From positions 180,545-244,544 of the forward strand of contig CAZSAP010000007.1 in NCBI GenBank assembly GCA_964604705.1: DNA of 64,000 nucleotides, given 5' to 3'. Below the pieces are notes generated by a model that worked only from the letters and a program-made list of their open reading frames with translations, was not told where the DNA came from and ran no database searches. Source of the DNA: JAAXVQ01 sp964604705. Its GTDB lineage: Bacteria; Oederibacteriota; JAAXVQ01. The position numbers and the translations under genes were made by a program. Positions within the stretch are counted from its first letter, which is position 1, and every line of letters starts with the position of its first letter. Below, in pieces: positions 26,437 through 33,588 of this stretch.

Positions 26437-27011
26437 AGGTCACCACCCTGAGATGCAAGTGTTTGGCCGAGAACGTGGGCACGACGCTGGGCCTGATGAA
26501 GCAGGGTTGTCGCATTGCGGTTGCTCATGCCCGGGACCAACAGTTCGCCGGTGTAATCAAATCCCAGGGTGTTCATAAACGCCTTGGCCTCGGGGACAAT
26601 CGCCTTAAACTCAGATTTTTGAGCAGCGCCACAATCGGCCAGAAAGAAACCTGGGCGGCGAGCATGTTTGATCCAGTGTGAATCGTGGAACAAAGGGTGG
26701 CAGCGGTCAATCATGGCTTTCGCCTGCGAAGGAAATCCATAGAAGTAAACCGGTGCGGCTAGGACCATGGCCGTGGCTTTATCCCAGGCATTGATTAATT
26801 TGGGAAATGCATCGTGCTGAAAGCATTGATGGGTTTTGGTGGTAAGACAATGGTTGCATCCGATGCAGGGTTTGAGTCTAAGGGAGGACACCTGGAAAAA
26901 CATAATGTCCCAGGACACCAGGGGTTTTAGGAACGCGGAGAGTAAAGCCGCACTGTGGCCCTGGGGGCGAGGACTCGCCAGCAGGGCCACCAGTGCAGGA
27001 CGCTTAGCCAT
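26433..27011 (-). CDS. NAD(P)H-dependent FMN reductase / flavodoxin-like protein
   Basis: A 192-residue flavodoxin-fold protein. The FMN phosphate loop is ASPRPQGHSAALL, followed by the two-cysteine segment CIGCNHCLTT and APVYFYGFPSQAKAMIDR, typical of the NADPH-dependent FMN reductase and iron-sulfur flavoprotein families. CIGCNHC could hold a cluster or be redox active, but the spacing is not the classic CX2CX2CX5C of iron-sulfur flavoproteins. It overlaps fixX by 8 bases, so it probably trades electrons with the FixCX module. Confidence 0.8.
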   Translation of the reverse strand: MAKRPALVALLASPRPQGHSAALLSAFLKPLVSWDIMFFQVSSLRLKPCIGCNHCLTTKTHQCFQHDAFPKLINAWDKATAMVLAAPVYFYGFPSQAKAMIDRCHPLFHDSHWIKHARRPGFFLADCGAAQKSEFKAIVPEAKAFMNTLGFDYTGELLVPGMSNRNATTLLHQAQRRAHVLGQTLASQGGDL

Positions 27012-27282
27012 GTTTGTACTTTACGCCAAATCCGCCGCGCGGATAGCGCCAGTCAATATTGGCATAGGGGCAAATCACGCGGCAGGTGCCGCATTCCAAA
27101 CAGCCTTCAAACGAGACCAAGACCTCGTCTTTTTCATGTTCGTATTCATAGCACGCCGCCGGGCAAGCCGAGACGCAAGGTTTGTCCTTGCACTTACGGC
27201 AGGCCGCCTGATCCTTGATCTTCAGGTGGGTCTCGGTATCGGCGTTAAAGGTTACCAGAAAAAGCTTGTCTTCGAGTTTCAT
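27004..27282 (-). CDS. fixX: FixX-type ferredoxin-like protein
   Basis: A 92-residue ferredoxin of the FixX type. Two cysteine groups are visible: CRKCKDKPCVSACPAACY and CLECGTCRVICPYAN. FixX works with FixC as the electron exit of electron-transferring flavoprotein systems. The C-terminus WRYPRGGFGVKYKHG is the usual FixX end. It overlaps fixC by 4 bases. The FixAB (EtfAB) partners are not in the window. Confidence 0.93.
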   Translation of the reverse strand: MKLEDKLFLVTFNADTETHLKIKDQAACRKCKDKPCVSACPAACYEYEHEKDEVLVSFEGCLECGTCRVICPYANIDWRYPRGGFGVKYKHG

Positions 27283-28580
27283 CGCGCGTTAAGTCCTCCT
27301 TTAATGGCGTCCATGGCCGCACCGATCAAACCGCGCCGTTGGCCCACCATCTTCAAGATGCGTCCTTGCTTCTCGCGTTTGGACACACCGTCGACCGTGA
27401 ACATTTCTGTGGCCGCATCATTGATCAAGTTGGGATACACGTTGAACAATTGCGGGTTGGTTTCCATGAAGTGCGAGAGTCCCTTGTACTTGGCCAAATC
27501 TTTCATGACAAAGCTGGTTTCCAAGGCTTGGCGGTAGAGACCCAAGGAGGTTGCGGAATAGTCGCCTTTTTGCTTGGCCGCAATAATCGCCTGGGCAGCC
27601 AAGATGCCGGATTTCACAGCCAGGTTGGATCCTTCGCGGTGTACGCTGTTGACCAACATGACCGAGTCGCCGACGGCGACCCAGCCGTTGCCATGGATCT
27701 GGCGCGGGATTGCGTTGTAGCCACCCTCGGGAATAAAATGTGCGAGGTATTCCTCGGTTTTTCCCCCGGCCAGGAAGGGACGGATGCTGGGGTGGTTTTT
27801 TAGGTTTTCCAAAAGATCGTTCGGCTTGAGCTTCAAGCGGGCGAGATCCGAGACCAAGACACCGAGACCCAAAGACACCGAGTCCTTGTTCGTGTATAAA
27901 AAGCCCATGCCCACGCCGCCTTGGCTCGGGGTTCCAAAGATTTCAATGGAAACACCCTGCCCCTTTTCAACGTTGAACCGGTCTTCGATTTTTTCCGGGG
28001 ACAAGGAAATGACTTCTTTAACGACCGTGGCCACTTGATCGGGTTTGAGTTCGTTGTGAATGCCCATGTCGCGCAAGAGGATGGAGTTGGCACCTTCGGC
28101 CACCACCACGGCATCGGCATAAAGATCGCCGTCATCAAGTAGGGTATGAACACCCACGACCTTTCCGTCTTTTTGAATAAGGGACTCCACCTTGGCTTCC
28201 GTGAGTATCATGACGCCGGCGGCTTCGGCCTGCTCGGCCAACCAACGATCGAATTTGGCACGCAACACGGTCCAGCAGTTTGGCTTCTCGCCGTCAAAGG
28301 ATTGGCTGCGGACACCGCCGCCCACATGTCCCTGATCACCGAGCATCCAAAAACGCTGCTCGACAATGGGGCGCTCCACCGGCGCGGTTTTCCAAAAATC
28401 AGGCACAATCGTCTCCAGCGGGTGCCGGTAGAAGATTCCACCCATGACGTTTTTGGAGCCGGCAAACGAGCCACGTTCCAAGAGCGCGACTTCAAGTCCG
28501 GCCTTGGCCATGGTGATGGCGGCGGCCAACCCAGACGGACCCGCACCGATCACTATGGCATCAAATTTTTCATCGGCCAT
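27279..28580 (-). CDS. fixC: FixC-type ETF-quinone oxidoreductase flavoprotein
   Basis: FAD-dependent oxidoreductase of the FixC/ETF-QO family, which takes electrons from an electron-transferring flavoprotein toward quinone or ferredoxin. The 433-residue protein starts with the FAD-binding motif FDAIVIGAGPSGLAAAITMA and has GGIFYRHPLETI, GDSVMLVNSVHREGSNLA (second FAD motif) and a C-terminal region ending MDAIKGGLNAR. I chose 28580 because TCAGGAGG lies just upstream; the frame itself is open to 28655. A promoter with TTGACT and TAATAT precedes it. It heads the operon fixC-fixX-FMN reductase-folate cyclo-ligase. Confidence 0.92.
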   Translation of the reverse strand: MADEKFDAIVIGAGPSGLAAAITMAKAGLEVALLERGSFAGSKNVMGGIFYRHPLETIVPDFWKTAPVERPIVEQRFWMLGDQGHVGGGVRSQSFDGEKPNCWTVLRAKFDRWLAEQAEAAGVMILTEAKVESLIQKDGKVVGVHTLLDDGDLYADAVVVAEGANSILLRDMGIHNELKPDQVATVVKEVISLSPEKIEDRFNVEKGQGVSIEIFGTPSQGGVGMGFLYTNKDSVSLGLGVLVSDLARLKLKPNDLLENLKNHPSIRPFLAGGKTEEYLAHFIPEGGYNAIPRQIHGNGWVAVGDSVMLVNSVHREGSNLAVKSGILAAQAIIAAKQKGDYSATSLGLYRQALETSFVMKDLAKYKGLSHFMETNPQLFNVYPNLINDAATEMFTVDGVSKREKQGRILKMVGQRRGLIGAAMDAIKGGLNAR

Positions 28581-28614
28581 AACTACCTCCTGAAATATTA
28601 AAAATATGGCCCTT

Positions 28615-28643
28615 ATATTAGAAGAGTAAGGCGTTGGAGTCAA
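28615..28643 (-). promoter_or_regulatory. Promoter of the fixC operon
   Basis: Read on the minus strand, TTGACT (28643-28638) and TAATAT (28620-28615) are separated by 17 bases. The fixC ATG at 28580 lies about 35 bases downstream. It overlaps the divergent promoter of the sigma-factor gene, so polymerases at the two would compete. Confidence 0.65.
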
Positions 28644-28663
28644 GCCCAGAAGCATAGTATAAT
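28634..28663 (+). promoter_or_regulatory. Promoter of the ECF sigma-factor gene
   Basis: TTGGAG (28634-28639) and a perfect TATAAT (28658-28663) are 18 bases apart. Transcription would start near 28670, which leaves a leader of about 95 bases that contains the hairpin element at 28701-28760. Confidence 0.6.
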
Positions 28664-28700
28664 CACTTGCTTGGTTTCCATGGCCTTATCCTAGATCCTC

Positions 28701-28760
28701 GGACCCATGGTCCGCGTCAGGGGACCCTGTGGTTTCCCTGAAAGCTCCACTAAGGGAGCG
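28701..28760 (+). repeat. Dispersed hairpin leader element, copy C (upstream of ECF sigma factor)
   Basis: Three hairpins in a row. GGACC (28701-28705) pairs with GGTCC (28709-28713). CAGGGGACCC (28718-28727) pairs with GGTTTCCCTG (28731-28740) with a TGT loop and one mismatch. GCTCC (28744-28748) pairs with GGAGC (28755-28759). The last arm covers the ribosome-binding site AGGGAG of the gene at 28765. The same order and near-identical sequence recur at 37.2 and 39.5 kb. Confidence 0.7.
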
Positions 28761-28764
28761 TTGT

Positions 28765-29271
28765 ATGGATTCCCACGATCGTCGCGAACGCTTTCATGCC
28801 TACTTGACCACGACCTTCCCTCGTGTCTACAACTATGTGCTGCGTCTGGTGCGTCAACCGGCCACGGCCGAAGATCTCACCCAGGACGCCTTTCTGAAAG
28901 CCTGGCGGGCGTTTGACCAATACGATCGCCAAAAAGACTTTTTGCCTTGGATCTTGCAAATTGCCCGGCACACAACGTTGGATTACCTGCGGAAACATAA
29001 GGAGCTTTTGGATGAAAGTCTAGTGGAGCAGCGCGCGGGGGCTGCACCTTCGCCTGAGCAAGCGCTCTTGAACGCAGAGAAGACACAGCGTTTGGACGAA
29101 GCGCTTCAAAAGCTCCCCGAGGCACAGCGGACGGCGATTTTTTTGTATTACGTGGAACAATTGGACACGGCCGCCTTGGCCAAAATTATGCGAGGCACTC
29201 AGGCGGGGGTCATGTCGCTTTTGCATCGGGCGAGACAAGGTATGAAGAAGCTGCTTAAGGACCTAAGATAA
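28765..29271 (+). CDS. ECF-type RNA polymerase sigma factor
   Basis: A 168-residue group 4 sigma factor. Region 2 spans about residues 12-85 with AEDLTQDAFLKAWRAF and ILQIARHTTLDYLRKHKE. Region 4 spans about 110-165 with LQKLPEAQRTAIFLYYVEQL and GVMSLLHRARQGMKKLL. I chose 28765 because AGGGAG lies 6 bases before it. A start at 28729 would run through the leader element. The genes downstream encode a small one-TM protein, a Cys-containing periplasmic protein and a Cus-type efflux system. That order resembles CnrYXH-CBA metal systems, so control of the efflux genes is a reasonable inference. No dedicated anti-sigma gene is directly adjacent. Confidence 0.9.
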   Translation: MDSHDRRERFHAYLTTTFPRVYNYVLRLVRQPATAEDLTQDAFLKAWRAFDQYDRQKDFLPWILQIARHTTLDYLRKHKELLDESLVEQRAGAAPSPEQALLNAEKTQRLDEALQKLPEAQRTAIFLYYVEQLDTAALAKIMRGTQAGVMSLLHRARQGMKKLLKDLR

Positions 29272-29367
29272 ACCCATGAATTCGGGATTTGCACTGGACC
29301 CGCCGCCAAAAAAAACGTACAATTTTTATGTCATTGGATGATTACAAAAGAAAAGGAATGAAGCATC

Positions 29368-29769
29368 ATGCCCCGCCTGCTGATTGTCGAAGATCATTTT
29401 GCCCAGAGCGAAATTCTAAAGCTTATTTTTGAAGACGAGTACGAGGTACGTACTGCGGCCAGTGCCTACGAGGCCTTGAGCATTCTCACCGAGTGGGAGC
29501 CGGATGTCATGATGACCGATCACGCCATGCCCGGCATGACGGGTATGGATTTGGTCCGGACCATGCGCGAGCAGAACAAAATCGAACTCTCGGGGCCGGA
29601 ACCCGTTGTTGGAAAAAAAATCAAGATCTTGTTCTACTCGGCGTGCATGACCAAGGATTTGATCGCTGAGGCGCGGGCGTTGGGTATAACCAATTTTATT
29701 GAAAAGCCCTTTGACTTAAAAGAGATCAAACATGCTGTGGCCAAGGTGTTAACCAACGAGTATACCTAG
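29368..29769 (+). CDS. Single-domain response regulator
   Basis: A 133-residue receiver protein with the acidic pair E8-D9, phosphoacceptor Asp51 (VMMTDHAMPGMTG), a Ser-containing switch region LFYSACM and IEKPFD (conserved Lys). There is no output domain. An extra segment (about residues 68-82, IELSGPEPVVGKK) sits before beta-4. It follows the sigma-factor gene by about 100 bases and is closed by its own terminator, so it is separate from the efflux operon. The kinase partner is unknown. Confidence 0.92.
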   Translation: MPRLLIVEDHFAQSEILKLIFEDEYEVRTAASAYEALSILTEWEPDVMMTDHAMPGMTGMDLVRTMREQNKIELSGPEPVVGKKIKILFYSACMTKDLIAEARALGITNFIEKPFDLKEIKHAVAKVLTNEYT

Positions 29770-29805
29770 CTAAATTCTCTATACGCCTAAAAAATTAAAA
29801 CCAAC

Positions 29806-29852
29806 GCCAACCGGTATTTACAACAAGCTAACCGGTTGGCATTTTTATTTTT
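29806..29852 (+). terminator. Rho-independent terminator after the receiver gene
   Basis: GCCAACCGGT (29806-29815) pairs perfectly with ACCGGTTGGC (29831-29840). ATTTTTATTTTT follows. The loop of 15 bases is long, but the stem and T-tract are clear. Confidence 0.75.
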
Positions 29853-29961
29853 ACCACGTCTGCTTGTCTGCACCGCCAGCCTTTAAAAATATATAAAATA
29901 CCGCGCACGCAAAAATCATCTCATCCGTATATAGGTTAGAACATGAAAAGGAGCTACGTTC

Positions 29962-30252
29962 ATGAAACCACAAAACGAAGATTTATTTTGGAAAGAAGCG
30001 TTTTCGGGATTGGAAAAGCATCAACCTCGCCCAGGATACGCTCAGCGCTTTTGGGCTCGGGCCGATGGGGTTGAGACATTAAGTCCGAAATGGGCCTGGT
30101 TGCCAGTAGGTGCTGTATTGGCCGGGCTTTTGCTCGGCTTGGGTGTGGGGCAGTTCCGTCAGCAGGGAAGCGAAAAGGGACAGACAGGACCTTTGTTGTC
30201 CAAGGTATTGCCTGAGGGATCTTTGGCCGAGCAGTTTGGTCTTTTACAATAG
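29962..30252 (+). CDS. Small single-pass membrane protein, possible CnrY-like anti-sigma factor
   Basis: A 96-residue protein with AAGGAG upstream. The first 43 residues are polar (LFWKEAFSGLEKH and similar), one membrane segment follows (about 47-64, PVGAVLAGLLLGLGVGQF), then a short extracytoplasmic tail. I do not recognise a family. The layout (short cytoplasmic region, one TM, short periplasmic tail) and the place just before a metal-sensor-like periplasmic protein resemble CnrY, the anti-sigma of the Cupriavidus CnrYXH system. That role is an inference. The neighbouring gene starts 12 bases later. Confidence 0.65.
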   Translation: MKPQNEDLFWKEAFSGLEKHQPRPGYAQRFWARADGVETLSPKWAWLPVGAVLAGLLLGLGVGQFRQQGSEKGQTGPLLSKVLPEGSLAEQFGLLQ

Positions 30253-30264
30253 GAGGTGTTTCAC

Positions 30265-30765
30265 ATGATCTCGAAGAAAGCTATCGTCATTTCAGCATCA
30301 CTGCTTCTGGTTGGCGCAGTTGCCTGGATCACCTCCGCCTATACATTCACTTCACAAGGGTCCTGTTGCGGTTCTTGCGCCACGACCCGGGTAGGGCAAT
30401 GGGCGCATTCACTGGCTGCGACTCCGGACGAAAAGGCCAAGGTTAAGGCTTTGGATCTGACCTTTTCTCAGCAGTACGCTGCCGCGTGTGCGCACCTTTG
30501 CAGCCAACGGGAGCTACTGGCACAGCAGTTGGGAGAGCCCTTGGCAGGCACGCAGGCCAAGCCCTTGCTTGACCAAATCAATGCCGACCAAGCCCAGTTG
30601 GAGCAGTTGACCTGGGATCACATTGTGGCTCTGCGGGACGTCCTGCCCGAGTCCAAGCGTGGAGCCTTTGTTCAAGCGGTTCAGAAACAGTGGAAGCAAG
30701 GCCTGGCCCGCATGAAGCATCAGGCAGATGCGGCGTGCGCCGTGCATCCGGGAATGAAGAAGTAA
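30265..30765 (+). CDS. Periplasmic Spy/CnrX-like heavy-metal-resistance protein
   Basis: A 166-residue exported protein. The ATG at 30265 has AGGAGG 8 bases upstream. An N-terminal hydrophobic segment (about residues 5-24) acts as signal or anchor. The mature part is helical, has Cys in GSCCGSCATT, AACAHLCSQR and DAACAVHP, and contains ELLAQQLGEP, QINADQAQLEQLTWDH and LPESKRGAFVQAVQ. This heptad-like helical layout resembles Spy/CpxP, ZraP and the periplasmic sensor CnrX. Cys and His could bind a soft metal such as Cu or Ag. It precedes the TolC gene by 21 bases, so it is probably first or second in the efflux operon. Confidence 0.7.
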   Translation: MISKKAIVISASLLLVGAVAWITSAYTFTSQGSCCGSCATTRVGQWAHSLAATPDEKAKVKALDLTFSQQYAAACAHLCSQRELLAQQLGEPLAGTQAKPLLDQINADQAQLEQLTWDHIVALRDVLPESKRGAFVQAVQKQWKQGLARMKHQADAACAVHPGMKK

Positions 30766-30786
30766 AAAAGAAAGAAGTGAATTGAA

Positions 30787-32199
30787 ATGAACGATTCAGC
30801 AGAACGCGTATCCCATACAAAACCGTCGACGCCCAACCGAACACTGCGTGCCGGTTTGATTTTAGGTATGCTCATCGGTGGCAGCGGACTGCTGTTTGGC
30901 CCGGAAAAGGTTGGGGCCGAAACAACTCCGCCTCCCGGAACCGAGGCCGGGAACAACTCGCCTGCGAGCTATGGGTTGGCCTATTGGGTGGAGGTATTGC
31001 AAAAAGAAAACACGGAAATCACGGCAGCGCGTGCGGCCGAGGAGGCGGCGCGCGCCCGGGCCTGGGTCCGAGGGAGCTTGAATCCACCCAGCGTAGGTGT
31101 GGAGTACAAGCAAGCGCCGTTGGCCACCTTTCCCAACCCGACGCACGAGGCCATGGAAGTGGATTATTTTATCCAGCAAGACATCATGTTCCCGGGAAAA
31201 CTTTTGTCCATGGGCGGTGCCGAGGGGCATGGGGCCGATAAGTTAAAGTGGGAAGTGGAACTTAAGATTCGAGAAATGATCCGCGAGCTGAAGGCGACGT
31301 ATTATGAATTGTACGAACTGGCTCGGAAGCGCACCTTTAATCAGCGCAACCGAGAGCTGGTGCAGCAGCTGCAGGGCATTGTCGAGCGACAGTATGGGTT
31401 GGGACGCGGCAGCCTTAGTGATGTCTACCGCGTGCAGACCGAGTACTCCACGCTCGTAAGCCAGGCCATGATTTTGGAACAAGCGCAGAAGGCGACGTTG
31501 GCAGAGTTCAATGCCCTGCTCAACCGCCCAGTGGATGTTCCGATTCGGATTATTCCTCCAGCGCTGCCCACGGAGGCCCCGGCGTATCGGCTCGCCGACC
31601 TAGCCGCCAGGGCTGAAAAAAATCAACCCGAGCTAAAAGCCGCACAGGCCGAAGTTGAGATGCAATCGTCGGAACACGCGGCGAGTCTTTGGGCCTTTTT
31701 CCCGGATGTAATGGTAAAGGGTATGTACATGGATATGCGCGGTGGGGGTGAAAATGCCTGGGCCCTTATGGGTGCAGTGACCCTACCCTTTGCGCCTTGG
31801 GCCCTACCCCAAACCGTAGCCACCGTCAGTCAGTCGGCTGCGCAACTCAGACAAAGTCGCGCCGAGTATCAAAGCGTACATAATCGGCTGAAGGTTCAAC
31901 TCGTACGCAGCTTGGCTGAGGTGGAAGTAAGTTACCAGGTTCTGGTGCTTAACCGAGATACGATTCTACGCCAGGCGGAACAGACTTGGCAGACGACGCT
32001 GTCCGCGTATCAGACCAACCAGCAAGATTTTCTAAGACTTTTGGATGCCTATCGCACGCTCTGGATGGCACGGGAAAATTTGGTGATGGCAGAAAAGACC
32101 TATTGGACCCGTCTGGCGGATTTGGAGAAGATCGTGGGTTCCGATTTGCTATCCACAGAGTCAGAGATACGTTTGACCCAGGAAGAGGTAAAGCCATGA
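30787..32199 (+). CDS. TolC family outer-membrane efflux protein (CusC-like)
   Basis: A 470-residue outer-membrane channel. It has a membrane or signal segment at about residues 22-40 (LRAGLILGMLIGGSGLLFG) after a polar start, so the signal is longer than usual. The rest shows the two-fold alpha-barrel repeats of TolC/CusC: SLNPPSVGVEYK, DYFIQQDIMFPGK, GRGSLSDVYRVQTEYS in the first half and QNDFLR-like TNQQDFLRLLDAYRTLW in the second. It overlaps the adaptor gene (ATGA). With the CusB- and CusA-like genes it completes a tripartite pump. Confidence 0.87.
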   Translation: MNDSAERVSHTKPSTPNRTLRAGLILGMLIGGSGLLFGPEKVGAETTPPPGTEAGNNSPASYGLAYWVEVLQKENTEITAARAAEEAARARAWVRGSLNPPSVGVEYKQAPLATFPNPTHEAMEVDYFIQQDIMFPGKLLSMGGAEGHGADKLKWEVELKIREMIRELKATYYELYELARKRTFNQRNRELVQQLQGIVERQYGLGRGSLSDVYRVQTEYSTLVSQAMILEQAQKATLAEFNALLNRPVDVPIRIIPPALPTEAPAYRLADLAARAEKNQPELKAAQAEVEMQSSEHAASLWAFFPDVMVKGMYMDMRGGGENAWALMGAVTLPFAPWALPQTVATVSQSAAQLRQSRAEYQSVHNRLKVQLVRSLAEVEVSYQVLVLNRDTILRQAEQTWQTTLSAYQTNQQDFLRLLDAYRTLWMARENLVMAEKTYWTRLADLEKIVGSDLLSTESEIRLTQEEVKP

Positions 32200-33515
32200 A
32201 TGGGAAACGTTGGATTCAACTAATAGTGCTTGCAACGGTTTTAGTCGTAGCCGGGTGCGGTCAAGGAAAGCAGGGAAAGTCCCTGGCGACTCGGACCGTT
32301 GCGTATTATGTGGATCCCATGAACCCGGCCCATGTTACGGATAAACCCGGAAAGGCTCCCTGTGGGATGGATATGGTCCCCGTGTATGTGGGCGATGCCA
32401 ATGTGCAGGGCATTCGCATTGATCCGGTTGTGGTGCAAAACATAGGCGTGACTTCCGAGGTTGTTCAGGAGCGTTGGTTGAAAAAGGAGATCCGAACCAG
32501 CGGGACCGTGGCCTTCAATGAGCCTAAGGTGTACACGGTCAATGCCAAGGTCATGGGCTGGGTGGAAACGTTGCACGTGAATTACTTGGGTGCGTCGGTG
32601 GCCAAGGGCGACGCCTTGCTGGATATCTACAGTCCTGACTTGGTATCAACCCAGCAGGAATATCTGCAGGCTTTCAAGTATGCCCAAACGCTGACCGTGG
32701 CCTCGGAAGACACCCGGCGTGAGGCACAAAGCGTACTGGAGAGTGCGCGCAGCCGATTGTTGAACTGGAACATATCCGAAGCCGAGATTCGCTCATTGGA
32801 GACCCGAGGCACACCGAACCGGACCATGACCTTGTATGCTCCGGAAAAAGGTGTGATTGTGGAAAAGATGATTGAGCAAGGAAAACAGATTGAGCCAGGG
32901 ATGGCCGTGTTTAAAATTGCGGACGTGTCCACGGTATGGGTCATGGCGGATCTCTATCAGCAGGATTTGCCGTTTGTGAAAGTAGGGCAAGCCGCGACCG
33001 TGGAGCTTATGTATCAATCGGGCAAAACCCATAAAGGGCAGGTTACCTTCATCTCTCCGGTTTTAAGTGGAGAGGCCAAGACCGCCCAAGCACGCATCGA
33101 AGTGGCCAACACCGCGGAGGGAAGCATTAAGCCCGGGATGTTTGCCACGGTGCGCATTATCTCAACCCTGGCTGGGAAAGCCTTGGCTGTACCTGAGTCT
33201 GCGGTCATTCATTCCGGAGAACGAAATCTGGTCGTGATCTCGTTGCCCAATGGTTATTTTAATCCGCGTGAAGTAACACTGGGTTTATCGGCCGGGGATT
33301 ATGTGCAAGTCTTGGAGGGCGTGTCGGTGGGTGAAAACGTGGTCACCTCCTCACAATTTTTAATTGATTCCGAGAGTCAATTAAAATCCGCGATCAAGCA
33401 ATTTAACCACGGGGCGAGCCACACATCGGGCATGAACATGCCGGAGGATACATCCAAAGCACAGCCTCAGAACACGGAGAAGAAGGATCCGATGGAAGGC
33501 ATGGACATGAAGTAA
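32196..33515 (+). CDS. CusB-like periplasmic adaptor (membrane fusion) lipoprotein
   Basis: The ATG at 32196 overlaps the TolC stop. The 439-residue product has a lipobox (VVAGCG, Cys21), then the heavy-metal-binding stretch YYVDPMNPAHVTDKPGKAP followed by CGMDMVPVY. Next are the barrel-sandwich hybrid (VNAKVMGWVETLHVNYLG), a helical hairpin, the beta-barrel (APEKGVIVEKMIEQG) and membrane-proximal domains. The C-terminal 30 residues are rich in Met and His (HTSGMNMPEDTSK, MEGMDMK), a feature of Cu/Ag adaptors. It links the RND pump to the outer-membrane channel and may hand metal to the pump. Confidence 0.93.
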   Translation: MNGKRWIQLIVLATVLVVAGCGQGKQGKSLATRTVAYYVDPMNPAHVTDKPGKAPCGMDMVPVYVGDANVQGIRIDPVVVQNIGVTSEVVQERWLKKEIRTSGTVAFNEPKVYTVNAKVMGWVETLHVNYLGASVAKGDALLDIYSPDLVSTQQEYLQAFKYAQTLTVASEDTRREAQSVLESARSRLLNWNISEAEIRSLETRGTPNRTMTLYAPEKGVIVEKMIEQGKQIEPGMAVFKIADVSTVWVMADLYQQDLPFVKVGQAATVELMYQSGKTHKGQVTFISPVLSGEAKTAQARIEVANTAEGSIKPGMFATVRIISTLAGKALAVPESAVIHSGERNLVVISLPNGYFNPREVTLGLSAGDYVQVLEGVSVGENVVTSSQFLIDSESQLKSAIKQFNHGASHTSGMNMPEDTSKAQPQNTEKKDPMEGMDMK

Positions 33516-33522
33516 ATAAACG

Positions 33523-33562
33523 CCCCCTCGCGCCCCCGGGTCACTAAAGCGGGGGCAGGGGG
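33523..33562 (+). other. GC-rich hairpin between cusB-like and cusA-like genes
   Basis: GCCCCC (33532-33537) pairs with GGGGGC (33551-33556), and an outer CCCCC (33523-33527) can pair with GGGGG (33558-33562) across a small internal loop. No T-run follows, so it is not a simple terminator. It may protect mRNA ends or slow polymerase between adaptor and pump. Confidence 0.5.
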
Positions 33563-33588
33563 GAGTTCGCTTGAGGGCGGTTGTTATT

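Noticed and set aside
28701..28760. GEMM (cyclic-di-GMP-I) or cobalamin riboswitch as identity of the leader element
   Set aside because: GCAAAC in copies A/B and GTCAGGG-ACC resemble single blocks of these classes, but the second conserved GEMM block (GGACGCAAAGC) and the cobalamin core GCCACTG with its full order are missing.
29281..29367. Anti-sigma gene directly after the sigma factor
   Set aside because: Only 96 bases without an open frame separate the sigma-factor and receiver genes.
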